A stretch of 64,000 nt of DNA from the NCBI GenBank assembly GCA_009733745.1, contig WNWL01000005.1:62001-126000 (forward strand), written 5' to 3'. The stretch's first letter is position 1, and every line of letters begins with the position of its first letter. Below, one piece after another: positions 17,273 to 27,800 of the stretch. The position numbers and the translations under genes were made by a program. The notes under the pieces are model-generated. The model saw nothing but the letters and a program-made list of their open reading frames with translations. It did not search any database and was not told where the DNA came from. Source of the DNA: Oceanobacillus sp. HTM 045 (GTDB lineage Bacteria; Pseudomonadota; Alphaproteobacteria; Rhodobacterales; Rhodobacteraceae).

Positions 17273-18912
17273 TGGTCAGTGCGAACCGTCTTGAGCTGTT
17301 GCAGATCGCCGACGCGGTCGCGCGAGACAAGCTGATCGACCGCGAACTGGTGATCGAGGCGATGGAAGAGAGCCTCGGCAAGGCCGCGCGCTCGCGCTAC
17401 GGCGCCGAGTACGACATCCGCGCCCATATCGACCGCAAGACGGGCGAGCTGCACATGTCGCGCGCCATGCAGGCGGTCGAGGAGGTGGAGAACCACTTCA
17501 CCGAGATCCCGCTGGAAGAGGCGCGGCTCAAGAACCCCGAGGTTCAGGAGGGCGACTTCATCACCGAGCCGCTGCCGACGCTGGACTTCGGCCGGATCGC
17601 CGCCCAGACCGCCAAGCAGGTGATCGTGCAGAAGGTCCGCGAGGCCGAGCGCGAGCGCCAGTACGAGGAATTCAAGGACCGCGTCGGCGAGATCATCAAC
17701 GGCATCGTCAAACGGGTCGAGTACGGCAACGTGGTGGTGGACCTCGGCCGGGCCGAGGCGATGCTGCGCCGCGACCAGCTGATCCCGCGGGAGACCTACC
17801 GGGTCGGCGACCGCATCCGCGCCTATATCCGCGACGTGCGTTCGGAGACTCGCGGCCCGCAGATCTTCCTCAGCCGCACGGCGCCGGAGTTCATGGCGAA
17901 GCTGTTCGCGATGGAAGTGCCGGAAATCTATGACGGCGTGATCGAGGTGAAGGCGGTCGCCCGCGACCCCGGCTCGCGCGCCAAGATCGGCGTGATCTCC
18001 TACGACAACGGCATCGACCCGGTCGGCGCCTGCGTCGGCATGAGGGGCTCGCGCGTGCAGGCCGTGGTCAACGAGCTGCAGGGCGAGAAGATCGACATCA
18101 TCCCCTGGAACGACGACGCGGCGACCTTCATCGTCAACGCGCTCCAGCCGGCCGAGGTGGCCAAGGTGGTGATGGACGAGGAGGCCCAGCGCATCGAGGT
18201 GGTGGTCCCCGACGACCAGCTCTCCCAGGCGATCGGCCGGCGCGGCCAGAACGTGCGCCTCGCCTCCCAGCTCACCGGCTGGGAGATCGACATCATGACC
18301 GAGGCCGAGGAATCGGAGCGCCGCCAGCAGGAGTTCGTCGAGCGCACCAACATGTTCCAGGAGACGATGAACGTCGACGAGATGGTGGCGCAGCTGCTGG
18401 TTTCGGAAGGCTTCACCTCGCTGGAGGAGGTTGCCTATGTCGAGCTGGACGAGCTGACCTCGATCGACGGCTTCGACGAGGGTACCGCCGAGGAGCTTCA
18501 GGCCCGCGCCCGCGAGAGCCTGGAGGAGGCCAACGTCAAGGCGCTGGAGGAAGCCCGCGAGCTGGGCGTTTCCGACGACCTGGTGGACTTCGAGGGCCTG
18601 ACACCCCAGATGGTACTGGCACTGGCCAAGGACGGCGTGCTGTCGCTCGAGGATTTCGCGACCTGCGCCGACTGGGAGCTGGCCGGTGGCTACACGACCG
18701 TGGACGGCAAGCGCGTGAAGGATGACGGCTCGCTGGAGCCGTTCGGCGTAACGCTCGAAGAGGCACAGTACCTGGTGATGAAGGCCCGCGTGGCGCTCGG
18801 CATGATCGACGCCGACGCGGTCGAGTTCATCGAGGAAGACGAGGAAGAGGGCGCCGAGGGCGAAGAGGGTGCCACCGGCGAGGCCGCAGAGGAGGCCCCC
18901 GCGCAGGCCTGA
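17272..18912 (+). CDS. nusA: Transcription termination/antitermination factor NusA
   Basis: 546 residues: NusA N-terminal RNA polymerase-binding domain (1-125), S1 domain (about 130-198, [16 protein letters not shown]), two KH domains (about 230-350, with [14 protein letters not shown]), helix-hairpin-helix repeats and an acidic tail ending EEAPAQA. NusA modulates pausing, termination and antitermination. The ATG overlaps the rimP stop by one base, typical of this operon. Confidence 0.97.
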   Translation: MVSANRLELLQIADAVARDKLIDRELVIEAMEESLGKAARSRYGAEYDIRAHIDRKTGELHMSRAMQAVEEVENHFTEIPLEEARLKNPEVQEGDFITEPLPTLDFGRIAAQTAKQVIVQKVREAERERQYEEFKDRVGEIINGIVKRVEYGNVVVDLGRAEAMLRRDQLIPRETYRVGDRIRAYIRDVRSETRGPQIFLSRTAPEFMAKLFAMEVPEIYDGVIEVKAVARDPGSRAKIGVISYDNGIDPVGACVGMRGSRVQAVVNELQGEKIDIIPWNDDAATFIVNALQPAEVAKVVMDEEAQRIEVVVPDDQLSQAIGRRGQNVRLASQLTGWEIDIMTEAEESERRQQEFVERTNMFQETMNVDEMVAQLLVSEGFTSLEEVAYVELDELTSIDGFDEGTAEELQARARESLEEANVKALEEARELGVSDDLVDFEGLTPQMVLALAKDGVLSLEDFATCADWELAGGYTTVDGKRVKDDGSLEPFGVTLEEAQYLVMKARVALGMIDADAVEFIEEDEEEGAEGEEGATGEAAEEAPAQA

Positions 18913-18946
18913 GGGCCACGCGGGGCGCTTCTCCGGAGATGAAACG

Positions 18947-19645
18947 ATGGGACGCGGCGGGCGACGCAAGGATCGCGACGGGCCGGAGCGGCGTTGCATC
19001 GTCACCGGCGAGAGCCGGCCTGCGCCCGGCCTGATCCGCTTCGCGCTCGGCCCCGACGGCGCGGTCGTGCCCGACGTGGCGGGGCGGCTGCCGGGGCGCG
19101 GCGTCTGGCTGGGCGCCGAGCGCGCGCTGGCCGAGACGGCGGTGAAGAAGCGGCTGTTCAACCGGGCGTTCCGGCGCGAGGTGTCGGTGCCCGAGGGGTT
19201 GCCGGACCTGCTGGAGCGGATGCTGGCGCAGCGACTGATCGAGACGGTCTCGCTGGCGCGCAAGGCGGGCGCGGCGGTGACCGGTTTCGAGAAGGTTCGC
19301 GAGCGGGTGCGCGGCGGCAGGGCCGCGGTGATCCTCGCCGCGTCGGACGGGGCGGAAGACGGAAAGACCAAGATTGCCGCCCAGGCGGACGGGCTGCCCA
19401 TCATCGGGCTCCTGACCGCGGCGGAATTGGGTTTGGCTTTTGGGCGCGATTTTGCCATACATGCCGCTCTTGATGCGGGTGGACTGGCAGATCGCGCCCT
19501 GACCGAGGCGGATCGGTTGACGGGGTTCCGGGCATCGGACAAACCGCAGCCGGCGGAAATGCGCGATGCAACGGCATCCGGCCGGAGGCATCAGGACAAG
19601 TACGACGAAGCGGGGCCCATCGGAGGGCCCGGACAGGACGATTGA
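18947..19645 (+). CDS. rnpM: RNA-binding protein, YlxR (RnpM) fused to an L7Ae-like domain
   Basis: 232 residues. Residues 15-85 form a DUF448/YlxR domain ([30 protein letters not shown]); residues 95-190 resemble the L7Ae/L30e fold ([21 protein letters not shown]). YlxR-family RnpM binds RNase P RNA in Firmicutes; the fused form is usual in alphaproteobacteria. It sits between nusA and infB, and its stop overlaps the infB ATG (TGATG). An ATG at 18939 is out of frame. Confidence 0.88.
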   Translation: MGRGGRRKDRDGPERRCIVTGESRPAPGLIRFALGPDGAVVPDVAGRLPGRGVWLGAERALAETAVKKRLFNRAFRREVSVPEGLPDLLERMLAQRLIETVSLARKAGAAVTGFEKVRERVRGGRAAVILAASDGAEDGKTKIAAQADGLPIIGLLTAAELGLAFGRDFAIHAALDAGGLADRALTEADRLTGFRASDKPQPAEMRDATASGRRHQDKYDEAGPIGGPGQDD

Positions 19646-22347
19646 TGAGCGATAGCGATAACGGCGGCGACCAGAAGACCGGCAACCGGCCCCTCTCTGT
19701 AAGAGGCGGGGGCGGCGGTCCGTCTCGGGTGCGCCAGAGCTTCTCCCACGGGCGGTCGAAGGCCGTCGTCGTGGAGAAGAAGCGCAAGCGTGTCGTCGTG
19801 AACGCCCCGGGGTCCTCCAGCTCCTCCGGCTCGGGCGGCACGGCCACCACGGTCGCGGCCCCGCCGCCGCAGACCAAGCCCGCCGCGGATGCCGGCAAGG
19901 GCACCGGCGCCGGTGGCGGCGGTGGACGGCGGCCGCCCAAGGCCGGCGCCGGCGCGGCGCCGCGTCCGGGCGGCAAGGGCAAGGGTGCGGTCCACAAGGC
20001 GCTGTCCGACGAGGAATACGCGCGCCGCCTCGAGGCCCTGAAGCAGGCCAAGAAGGACGAGGAGGCCCGCCGCAAGCGCGAGGCCGAGGACGAGAAGCGC
20101 CGCGCCGCCGAGGCGAAGGCCCGCCGCGAGGCCGAGGAGGCCGAGCGCAAGGCCCGCGAGGAGGAAGAGGCCCGCAAGAAGGCGGAGGAGGAGGCCGAGA
20201 AGGCCCGCGCCGCCGAGGAAGCGAAGAAGGCCGCCGAGGCCGAAGCCACCAAGACCGCGGCGGATGCCGCGCCCGCGGCCGCAGCCGCCGCTGCTGCCGG
20301 TGCCGAGCCGGCCGGTTCGCGTGGCGGTGCCCGGGCCCCGGCCCGCACTGCCGGCGGCGACGCCCCGGGCGGTGACCGCGGCGACGGGCGCAAGGCCGCC
20401 GTGCCGCCGAAGAAGCCCGCGCCGTCGCGCGGCCGCTCCGACGAGCGCCGCCGTTCCGGCAAGCTGACCATCACCCAGGCGACCGGCGACGCGGAGGGCG
20501 GGCGCCAGCGCTCGCTGGCCGCGATGCGCCGCCGCCAGGAAAAGGACAAGCGCCGCATGATGGGCGGCAACGAGCCGCGCGAGAAGGTCGTGCGCGACGT
20601 GAAGGTGCCTGACGCGATCACCGTGCAGGAGCTTGCGAATCGCATGGCGGAACGGGTGGCGGACGTCATCAAGTCGCTGATGAAGATGGGCGTCATGGCG
20701 ACGCAGAACCAGTCGATCGACGCCGACACGGCGGAGCTGATCGTCGGCGAGTTCGGCCACCGCATGAACCGCGTGTCGGAAGCGGATGTCGAGGACGCGA
20801 TCAGGACCTCCGAGGACGACGAGGGCGATCTGGCGCCGCGCGCGCCGATCGTGACCATCATGGGCCATGTCGACCACGGCAAGACCTCGCTGCTCGACGC
20901 GCTGCGCAAGACCAGCGTGGTCTCGGGCGAGGCCGGCGGCATCACCCAGCATATCGGCGCCTACCAGGTGACGACGCCGGACGGCGCGCCGGTGACGTTC
21001 CTCGACACGCCGGGCCACGCGGCGTTCACCTCGATGCGCTCGCGCGGCGCGCAGGTGACCGACATCGTGATCCTGGTGGTCGCGGCGGACGACTCGGTCA
21101 TGCCGCAGACGATCGAGGCGATCAGCCACGCCAAGGCGGCCGAGGTGCCGATGATCGTGGCGATCAACAAGATCGACAAGCCGGACGCCAACCCGGACAA
21201 GGTGCGCCAGCAGCTGCTGCAGCACGAGGTCATCGTCGAGGCGATGGGCGGTGACGTGCTGGACGTGGAGGTCTCGGCCATCACCGGCAAGGGGCTCGAC
21301 ACGCTGCTGGAGAACATCACCCTGCAGGCCGAACTGCTCGACCTGAGGGCCAACCCGGAGCGTGCCGCCGAGGGCGCGGTGATCGAGGCCAAGCTCGACG
21401 TGGGCCGCGGCCCGGTCGCCACCGTGCTGGTGCAGCGCGGCACGCTGCGCACCGGCGACATCTTCGTCGTCGGCGAGCAGTGGGGCAAGGTGCGCGCGCT
21501 GATCGACGACAAGGGCGAGCGGGTCGACGCGGCCGGGCCGTCGGTGCCGGTGGAGGTCCTGGGCCTCAACGGCACGCCGGAGGCCGGCGACGTGCTCAAC
21601 GTGGTCGAGGACGAGGCCAAGGCCCGCGAGATCGCCGACTACCGCCAGCGCAAGTCGCGCGAGAAGATCGCCGCGCAGGGTGCGCGCGCGACGCTCGACC
21701 AGCTGCTCGCACAGGCCAAGTCGGACGAGGGCGTGGCCGAGCTGCCGCTGGTGGTGAAGGCCGACGTGCAGGGCTCGAACGAGGCGATCGTCCAGGCGCT
21801 TGAGAAGATCGGCAACGACGAGGTCAGGATCCGCATCCTGCACTCGGGCGTCGGCGCGATCACCGAGTCGGACGTGAACCTGGCCGAGGCGTCGAACGCG
21901 CCGATCATCGGCTTCAACGTCCGCGCCAACGCGCCGGCCCGCGACGCGGCGAACCAGAAGGGCGTCGAGATCCGCTACTACTCGATCATCTACAACGTGG
22001 TGGATGACGTGAAAGCCGCGGCCGAGGGCCTGCTGTCGCCGGAGATCAAGGAAAGCTTCATCGGCTACGCCGAGATCAAGCAGGTGTTCAAGGTCTCGAA
22101 TGTCGGCAAGGTCGCCGGCTGCATCGTCACCGAGGGCGTCGCGCGGCGCTCTGCGGGTGTTCGCCTTCTTCGTGACAATGTCGTCATTCATGAAGGCAAG
22201 CTGAAGACGCTGAAGCGCTTCAAGGACGAGGTGAAGGAGGTCAACGCCGGACAGGAGTGCGGCATGGCCTTCGAGAACTACGAGGACATCCGCGAGGGCG
22301 ACGTGATCGAGATCTTCGAGACCGAGGAGATCACCCGGACGTTGTAA
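19645..22347 (+). CDS. infB: Translation initiation factor IF-2
   Basis: 900 residues. A long, charged, Ala/Glu/Lys/Arg-rich N-terminal region with helical repeats precedes the IF2-N segment and the GTPase domain: GHVDHGKTS near residue 410, DTPGH, and NKID. Beta-barrel domains and the C-terminal fMet-tRNA-binding domain follow. IF-2 brings initiator tRNA to the 30S subunit. The ATG at 19645 shares a base with the rnpM stop; a TTG 3 bp upstream is not needed. Confidence 0.97.
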   Translation: MSDSDNGGDQKTGNRPLSVRGGGGGPSRVRQSFSHGRSKAVVVEKKRKRVVVNAPGSSSSSGSGGTATTVAAPPPQTKPAADAGKGTGAGGGGGRRPPKAGAGAAPRPGGKGKGAVHKALSDEEYARRLEALKQAKKDEEARRKREAEDEKRRAAEAKARREAEEAERKAREEEEARKKAEEEAEKARAAEEAKKAAEAEATKTAADAAPAAAAAAAAGAEPAGSRGGARAPARTAGGDAPGGDRGDGRKAAVPPKKPAPSRGRSDERRRSGKLTITQATGDAEGGRQRSLAAMRRRQEKDKRRMMGGNEPREKVVRDVKVPDAITVQELANRMAERVADVIKSLMKMGVMATQNQSIDADTAELIVGEFGHRMNRVSEADVEDAIRTSEDDEGDLAPRAPIVTIMGHVDHGKTSLLDALRKTSVVSGEAGGITQHIGAYQVTTPDGAPVTFLDTPGHAAFTSMRSRGAQVTDIVILVVAADDSVMPQTIEAISHAKAAEVPMIVAINKIDKPDANPDKVRQQLLQHEVIVEAMGGDVLDVEVSAITGKGLDTLLENITLQAELLDLRANPERAAEGAVIEAKLDVGRGPVATVLVQRGTLRTGDIFVVGEQWGKVRALIDDKGERVDAAGPSVPVEVLGLNGTPEAGDVLNVVEDEAKAREIADYRQRKSREKIAAQGARATLDQLLAQAKSDEGVAELPLVVKADVQGSNEAIVQALEKIGNDEVRIRILHSGVGAITESDVNLAEASNAPIIGFNVRANAPARDAANQKGVEIRYYSIIYNVVDDVKAAAEGLLSPEIKESFIGYAEIKQVFKVSNVGKVAGCIVTEGVARRSAGVRLLRDNVVIHEGKLKTLKRFKDEVKEVNAGQECGMAFENYEDIREGDVIEIFETEEITRTL

Positions 22348-22386
22348 TTGTGGTAGTGTTCTCCGGCCGTCAGGCTGGGGGGTGAC

Positions 22387-23253
22387 ATGGTGAGGGCGTT
22401 TCTTCTGGGCGCCGGTCTGGTGTTGGGAGGCTGCGTGGCCACCCTGGATCGGCAGCCCGAATCGGTGGAAGGCGGTTCGCATGCATGCGAGCTGAAGCCC
22501 GTTTCCATGTCGCATCGCGAGGTTCTGCTGAGCGGCGTGACCCTGCACGACGTCGAACTGCCCGAGATCCCGTTCCTGCCGATCCTGCGCTACGCGGCGC
22601 GGCCGGCGGGCGAGACGCCCGACGTGACCTGGCGGTCGCTGCCGGGCGCGAACGCGGCGGACGGGCTGGAGCTCTGCGGCTACATCAACCTCGCCCGCGC
22701 GGGCGAGGGGGTGGCCGAGGGCCAGTTCGTGACCCAGACGGGGCTGCGCGCGCGGCGTGACATCGCCTACGACCCGGCGGCGCTGGCCTTCCTGTTCGAT
22801 GCCTTCGAGGCCGAGCAGTTCATGGAGATCCCGCCGGGCCGCTACGTCGCGGTCGAGGCGCCGGACGGCGCGGCGGTGACGGTGGCGGAGGCGCTGGAGG
22901 CCGCGGCGCGGCTGGGCCATGTGGACCCGGAGCGCTGGGCGATCACGCTGACGCGGCAGGTGGTCTACGTGCCGCTGCGCGAGGGCGGCGGCCCGGTGGC
23001 GAGCATGGCGCCGCCGCGGCGGGGCAGCCCGCCGGCGCGCCACCACGACGCGGCGCCGGAAGCGGCGGTGATGGCCGCGGCGAAGCCGGAGCCCGGGCCC
23101 GCGCGGCCGGTGCAGGTCGCCGAGGCGGTGCCGGACCCGGTGCAGGATTTCGGCCCCGGCAGGGCGGGCGATGCCTTCGCCCGGATGCTGGGGGCCTTGC
23201 TGGAAGAGCCGGCGGAAGCGCCGGGAGACGAAGGATTGAAGGACGAGAGATGA
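22387..23253 (+). CDS. Predicted lipoprotein of unknown function in the infB-rbfA interval
   Basis: 288 residues with a lipoprotein signal (lipobox LGGC near residue 16), a conserved-looking middle domain (LELCGYINLARAGEGVAEG, RDIAYDPAALAFLFDAFEAEQF) and a Pro/Ala-rich C-terminus. No family is recognised. It lies 39 bp after infB and overlaps rbfA by 4 bp (ATGA), so it is co-transcribed with translation genes although its signal points to the envelope. Confidence 0.75.
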   Translation: MVRAFLLGAGLVLGGCVATLDRQPESVEGGSHACELKPVSMSHREVLLSGVTLHDVELPEIPFLPILRYAARPAGETPDVTWRSLPGANAADGLELCGYINLARAGEGVAEGQFVTQTGLRARRDIAYDPAALAFLFDAFEAEQFMEIPPGRYVAVEAPDGAAVTVAEALEAAARLGHVDPERWAITLTRQVVYVPLREGGGPVASMAPPRRGSPPARHHDAAPEAAVMAAAKPEPGPARPVQVAEAVPDPVQDFGPGRAGDAFARMLGALLEEPAEAPGDEGLKDER

Positions 23254-23711
23254 GCCGGCGCAGTCATCAGCGCAGTCATCCGCAGCGTGGCGGGCACCAG
23301 GCCGCGCCCGGCGGCGCGAGCCAGCGCCAGCTCCGGGTGGGCGAATTGCTGCGCCGGGCGTTGTCGGATGTCCTTCTGCGCGGCGATCACCATTCGCCCG
23401 AGCTGTCGCGCATGTCGATCACCGTCGGCGAGGTGCGGGTGAGCCCGGACCTGCGGCAGGCGACCGTGTTCGTCATGCCGCTCGGCGGGGTGCAGCGCGA
23501 CGAGGCGATGGAAGCGCTGGACCGCGCCCGCGGCGAACTGCGCCGCGAGGTGACGCGGCATGTGGACCTGAAGTTCTCGCCCGAGCTGACCTTCCGGCTC
23601 GACCCGAGCTTCGACCGGATGGACGAGACCCGCCGCCTGCTCTCGGACGAGGCGGTGCGGCGCGATCTCGAGGCAGATCGGGACGACCCGGACGCGGACG
23701 ACCAGCCCTGA
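23250..23711 (+). CDS. rbfA: Ribosome-binding factor A
   Basis: 153 residues with the RbfA KH-type fold: RVGELLRRALSDVLLRGD, then SITVGEVRVSPDLRQATVFVMPLGG, and the conserved FRLDPSFDRMDET near the end. RbfA matures the 5' end of 16S rRNA and assists 30S assembly. Ends the operon; a hairpin follows. Confidence 0.94.
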   Translation: MSRRSHQRSHPQRGGHQAAPGGASQRQLRVGELLRRALSDVLLRGDHHSPELSRMSITVGEVRVSPDLRQATVFVMPLGGVQRDEAMEALDRARGELRREVTRHVDLKFSPELTFRLDPSFDRMDETRRLLSDEAVRRDLEADRDDPDADDQP

Positions 23712-23718
23712 AAAAAAG

Positions 23719-23738
23719 GCGGCCCCCGGAGGGGCCGC
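23719..23738. terminator. Hairpin after rbfA
   Basis: GCGGCCCC-CGGA-GGGGCCGC, perfect 8-bp stem. On the plus strand no U-tract follows; seven A precede it, so it would be a proper U-tailed terminator only for minus-strand transcripts such as the cytochrome operon. Confidence 0.65.
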
Positions 23739-23884
23739 AAGACAGGGAATGAGAGAACGTGGAACCCCGCTACCCCGGGAGGGCTTTGGGGCCGGCGTCT
23801 GCAGAGGGACAGAAGCATCCGCCGTGAGTTCAATCTAAGCGACGCTGGCGCCGCCGGAATGTGGGTTTCCCCATACTCCGGGAC

Positions 23885-23933
23885 TTTTCACGCCCGGTAG
23901 ACGTTTTTCACGGCCTCGCGGGGGATTTTCACG
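23885..23933. repeat. Three phased TTTTCACG direct repeats
   Basis: TTTTCACG occurs at 23885-23892, 23905-23912 and 23926-23933, spaced 20 and 21 bp, about two helical turns. They lie in the convergent gap between rbfA and the cytochrome gene. The spacing suits a DNA-binding protein on one face of the helix; none can be named. The rest of 23739-24009 shows nothing else. Confidence 0.5.
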
Positions 23934-24009
23934 GCACGGCAACGGCCTGCTGGGCGCCGTGGCGCGGACGCAGCGTCATGTTGCGGGAGTCCGGCGGGCG
24001 AATCGGCCC

Positions 24010-24441
24010 TCAGCGGGACTGGACCGGCGCGCCGAGGCGCGCGGCCTCGATGCTCGCGGCGTAGCGGGTGATCGCCTCCACCTCTTCGAGCGTGAGCAAG
24101 AGCGGCGCGATCGGCGGCGGGCGGGTTTCGTCGAACGGCAGGGTCACGCCCGCGACCTGGGTGAAGGAGGGGTGCGGCGGCAGGGTCCAGAAGGCGTCGA
24201 ACCGGGCCTCCCAGTCCTCCATCGCGCGGAGCGCGGCGAAGGAGGGGGTGGAGCCGATCCCGCCGATGCCGCCCCCCGTCGTGACGACATGGCAGCGGCC
24301 GCAGTGGAACCGCGCCAGCTTCGCGCCATCGGGTACGCTTTCGGGGGCGGGCGTCGCGTCCTGCGCGAGGGAGGGCGGCCCCGGCTGGAGGAGGATCGCC
24401 AGGGCCGCGCACAGGAGGGTCCGTGCGCGGGGTCGGGTCAT
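24010..24441 (-). CDS. Class I c-type cytochrome, small secreted
   Basis: 143 residues: a signal peptide cleaved near LAQDA, one haem-binding CGRCH, and a later LPFDETR region; a distal Met ligand is not obvious. It would be a periplasmic electron carrier or haem sensor. It overlaps the response regulator gene by 4 bp (ATGA at 24438-24441), placing it third in the sensor-kinase operon. Domain composition is unlike a photosynthetic cytochrome c2. Confidence 0.8.
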   Translation of the reverse strand: MTRPRARTLLCAALAILLQPGPPSLAQDATPAPESVPDGAKLARFHCGRCHVVTTGGGIGGIGSTPSFAALRAMEDWEARFDAFWTLPPHPSFTQVAGVTLPFDETRPPPIAPLLLTLEEVEAITRYAASIEAARLGAPVQSR

Positions 24442-24893
24442 CTCGGTGGTATCCCGCGGTAGAGCCGGTCCCTCCCGCTTTCGGAGACCAGCGACAGTTC
24501 GGGCACGAGTTCGCAGATTTCCTCGATGCGCTCGCGGTTGAGCGGCTTGCCGACGCAGAACCGCGCGCCGGAGGTCAGCGCGTCGTCGAGGTCAGTCGGG
24601 TTGCGCGAGCCGGTGCAGACCCCGACGATCACGTCGGCGCATTGCGGCATGGCGAAGACCCGCCGGATCACCTCGAGCCCGTTGATGCGGGGCATGTTCA
24701 GGTCGATCAGCAGCAGGTCGGGCATGTCCGCCCCGGTCGGATCGGCGGCGAAGGTGTCGAGCAGTTCCTGGCTGGAGCGGAAGCAGTGGAGCGAGATCGA
24801 CACCTTCTCCAGCGCGAGCAGCTTCTCGGTGATCACGATCAGGTCGTCGTAGTCGTCCAGCAGGACGGTACGGGCCGGGCGGAGCAGGTTCAT
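24438..24893 (-). CDS. Single-domain response regulator
   Basis: 151 residues with only a receiver domain: acidic pair DDYDD near residue 13, phosphoacceptor D in LLIDLNMPRINGLEV, T in GVCTGSR and K in CVGKPLN. No output domain. It overlaps the CheB-CheR-kinase gene upstream and the cytochrome gene downstream by 4 bp each, so it is almost certainly that kinase's partner. Confidence 0.9.
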   Translation of the reverse strand: MNLLRPARTVLLDDYDDLIVITEKLLALEKVSISLHCFRSSQELLDTFAADPTGADMPDLLLIDLNMPRINGLEVIRRVFAMPQCADVIVGVCTGSRNPTDLDDALTSGARFCVGKPLNRERIEEICELVPELSLVSESGRDRLYRGIPPR

Positions 24894-27800
24894 GTCCCGA
24901 TCCTCGTGCCGGGCAGCGAGAACCGGAAAGCCGATCCGCCGAGCGTGCTGGGCTCGTACCAGATCCGGCCCATGTAGTGGCTGACGATCTTGGAGCAGAT
25001 CGACAGGCCGAGCCCGCTGCCCTGCACCTCGTCGGCGCGGTGCAGGCGCTTGAAGATCGAGAAGACCGAAATCTGCGAGTCGGTCGGGATGCCGGGGCCG
25101 TTGTCCTCGATCGAGAAGGTCCAGGTGTTGCCCTGCGCCTCGGCGCGGATCCGCATCTGGACCGGTGCGGGGGTGAACTTCAGCGCGTTGGAGACAAGGT
25201 TCTGCATCAGCTGGCGGATGTGGACCGGCGAGACGTGGATCGTCGGCATCTCGCCGCAGTCGATCTCGGCCTTCGCGTCGGCAATGGCGCTGGAGAGGTC
25301 TTCCAGCACGTCGGCGACCACCTGGCCGACATCGACGGTCTCGATCTCGACCTTCACGTTGACGCGCGAATAGGTCAGAAGCGCCTCGATGATGCCGGAC
25401 ATGCGGTCGGTGTTCTTCTTGATCCGGCTCAGCAGGTCCTCGCGCTCCTCCGTCTCGATGTCGGAGTCGGGATGGGTCAGCAGGTCGGCGAGCGACGAGA
25501 TGGTGCGCACCGGCTCCTTCAGGTCGTGCGAGCAGATGAAGGAGAACCGCTCCAGGTCCTCGTTCGAGCGGCGCAGGTCGTCGGCGGTGCGCTTCAGTTC
25601 CTCGGCCTGCCGCAACTCGCGTTCCAGCGGACTGTCGGTGATGTCGGAGAAGATGCCGAACAGCGCGCTGACCGTGCCGTCGTCGCGCGTCTCGACCAGC
25701 CCGCGGCTCGCGACGCGGCGTTCCTCGCCGTTGGGGCGGACGATGCGCAGGTTGAAGTCGAAGGGCTGCTTGTCCTCGATGGCGCGGCTGAAGGCGGCGC
25801 GGGCCTTGGCCTGGTCGTCCGGGTGGAAGCAGGCGATGGCCGAGTCGAGGTCGGGCGTGTAGTCGTCGCGCGAGAGGCCGAGGATGCTGTAGATCCGTTC
25901 CGACCAGATATAGCGGTTCGTCGCGGGCTCGTAGCGCCAGTAGCCGAGCTGGGCGACTTCCTGGGCCATCTCGATCAGGCGGTTCTTCTCGGAAAGCTCG
26001 CGCTCGGCGGCCAGCGCCTCGGTCACGTCGTGCCCGACCGAGAAGACGCCGGCGGGCCGGCCCGGGCCGGGCGGCGCGAAGACGGTGTCCACGTTGATCG
26101 AGCGGCGCTCGCCGTGGGCGTTGACGAAGGTGCGCTGGAGATTGCGCTGCGCCGCGCCGGTGCGGGCGACGGCGGCGTCGATCGCCGAGTCGCGCTCGGC
26201 CAGTTCGGGCGAGATGTCGGCCAGCTTGCGGCCGACCATCTCGTCCGGGTTCCAGCCGAAGATCTCGCCCGCGGCGCGGTTGGCGCGCAGGATCGTGCCG
26301 TCGGCGGCCTTGTGCAGCATCGACACCGGCACGGCGTCGAACAGCAGCTCGAGGTCGCGCTTCGTCGACTGGAACTCGGTGTTCTCGGTCAGGAGCAGGA
26401 TCGCGCCGTAGAGCTCGCCGCGGCGGTCGCGCACGGGGCTGGCGTTGAGGATCCAGGTGCGGCGGCCGGATTCAATCTCCTTCAGCACCGTAGTCCGCTC
26501 GGCCAGCACGCCGGCGACGATGGAGCGGATGTCGGGGAAGCCGTTCGGCGTGTTGATCGCCTCGATCGGCGCGTGGCGCTCGTTGGGCGAGAGGCCGAAC
26601 AGGTCCTCCGCCGCGCCGTTGAAGCGCTGCACCCGCCGGCGGTTGTCGACCACGACCAGCGGAGAGGGGATGGACGAGGTGACGCCGTCGAGGAACCGGT
26701 TGGTGATCTCCAGCTCGGTCGCGTTGGTACGCATCTCCTCGTTGACGGTGGAAAGCTCCTCGTTGGTGGAGCGCAGTTCCTCGTTCGAGGCTTCCAGTTC
26801 CTCGTTGGTGGACTGGAGTTCCTCGTTGGTGGATTGCAGTTCCTCGTTGAGCGACTGGAGCTCCTGGTTGGAGGTCTCCAGTTCCTCGACGGTCACTTCG
26901 AGCGAGTCGCGCAGGATGGTGAGTTCGCGCTCCAGCGCCACGGTGCGGGTGCCGGGCTCTTCCTCCGCGAGGATCTCGGCGGGGATCACGGCGCTGTCGT
27001 CGGCTTCCTCCCACTCGCGGAACGACACCAGCGCCATGTCGTCATGCGGCGGGCGCGCGGTGATCGGGTAGACGCGGGCCTGCACCCGGCGGTTGGGCCG
27101 CTCCGTGTCCTTATGGACCGGGCCGTCATGGGTGACGCCGGTGGTCAGCGCGTGGTTGATCAGCGCGCGCACGTCGAGGCGCAGCTCGGGCCGGACCAGC
27201 GACGAGACGGAGGTCTTGATCTCGCCCTCGGCCAGCGTGACGAAGGGCGTGACGTTGCCGTAGGCGCGGCGGACCTGCATGTCCTTCGAGACCAGCAGGC
27301 TGCACGGGCCGACCGTGCGGGCGAGGGCGTCGAACAGGAGCAGGTCTTCCTGCTCGGACGTGGCCTTGGCGGTGCGATGCGGGCGGCGGGTGATGTCGTT
27401 GCGGTAGGCGCTGTTGGTCAGCAGGTCGGCGCGGCGCTCGTAGGAGGCGACGCGGCGGAACAGGCGCGAGCCCTTGTCGACCGGCTGGAACAGGTCGTCC
27501 ATCCCCGACACCGCCTCGGAGGTGCCGACGAACAGCAGCCCCGTCTTGCGCAGCGCGTAGTGCAGCCGGCGCAGCACCCGCTTCTGCAGCGTCGGGTTGA
27601 AGTAGATCAGCGTGTTGCGGCAGGAGACGAGGTCGATGTTCAGGAAGGGCGGGTCCTCGCCGAGATTGTGCGAGGAGAAGATGATCCCGTCGCGCACGTT
27701 GCGCGAGACCGAGGCGGTCTTGCCCTGGATGTCGAAATGGCGCTCGATCAGCTCCTTCGGCATCTTGGCCAGCGCGCTGATCGGGTAGTGGCCCTTGCGG

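Noticed and set aside
19591-23046. A 1151-codon minus-strand open frame opposite infB
   Set aside because: Same cause: the sequence is His/Arg/Leu-rich without known motifs, and infB on the plus strand is certain.
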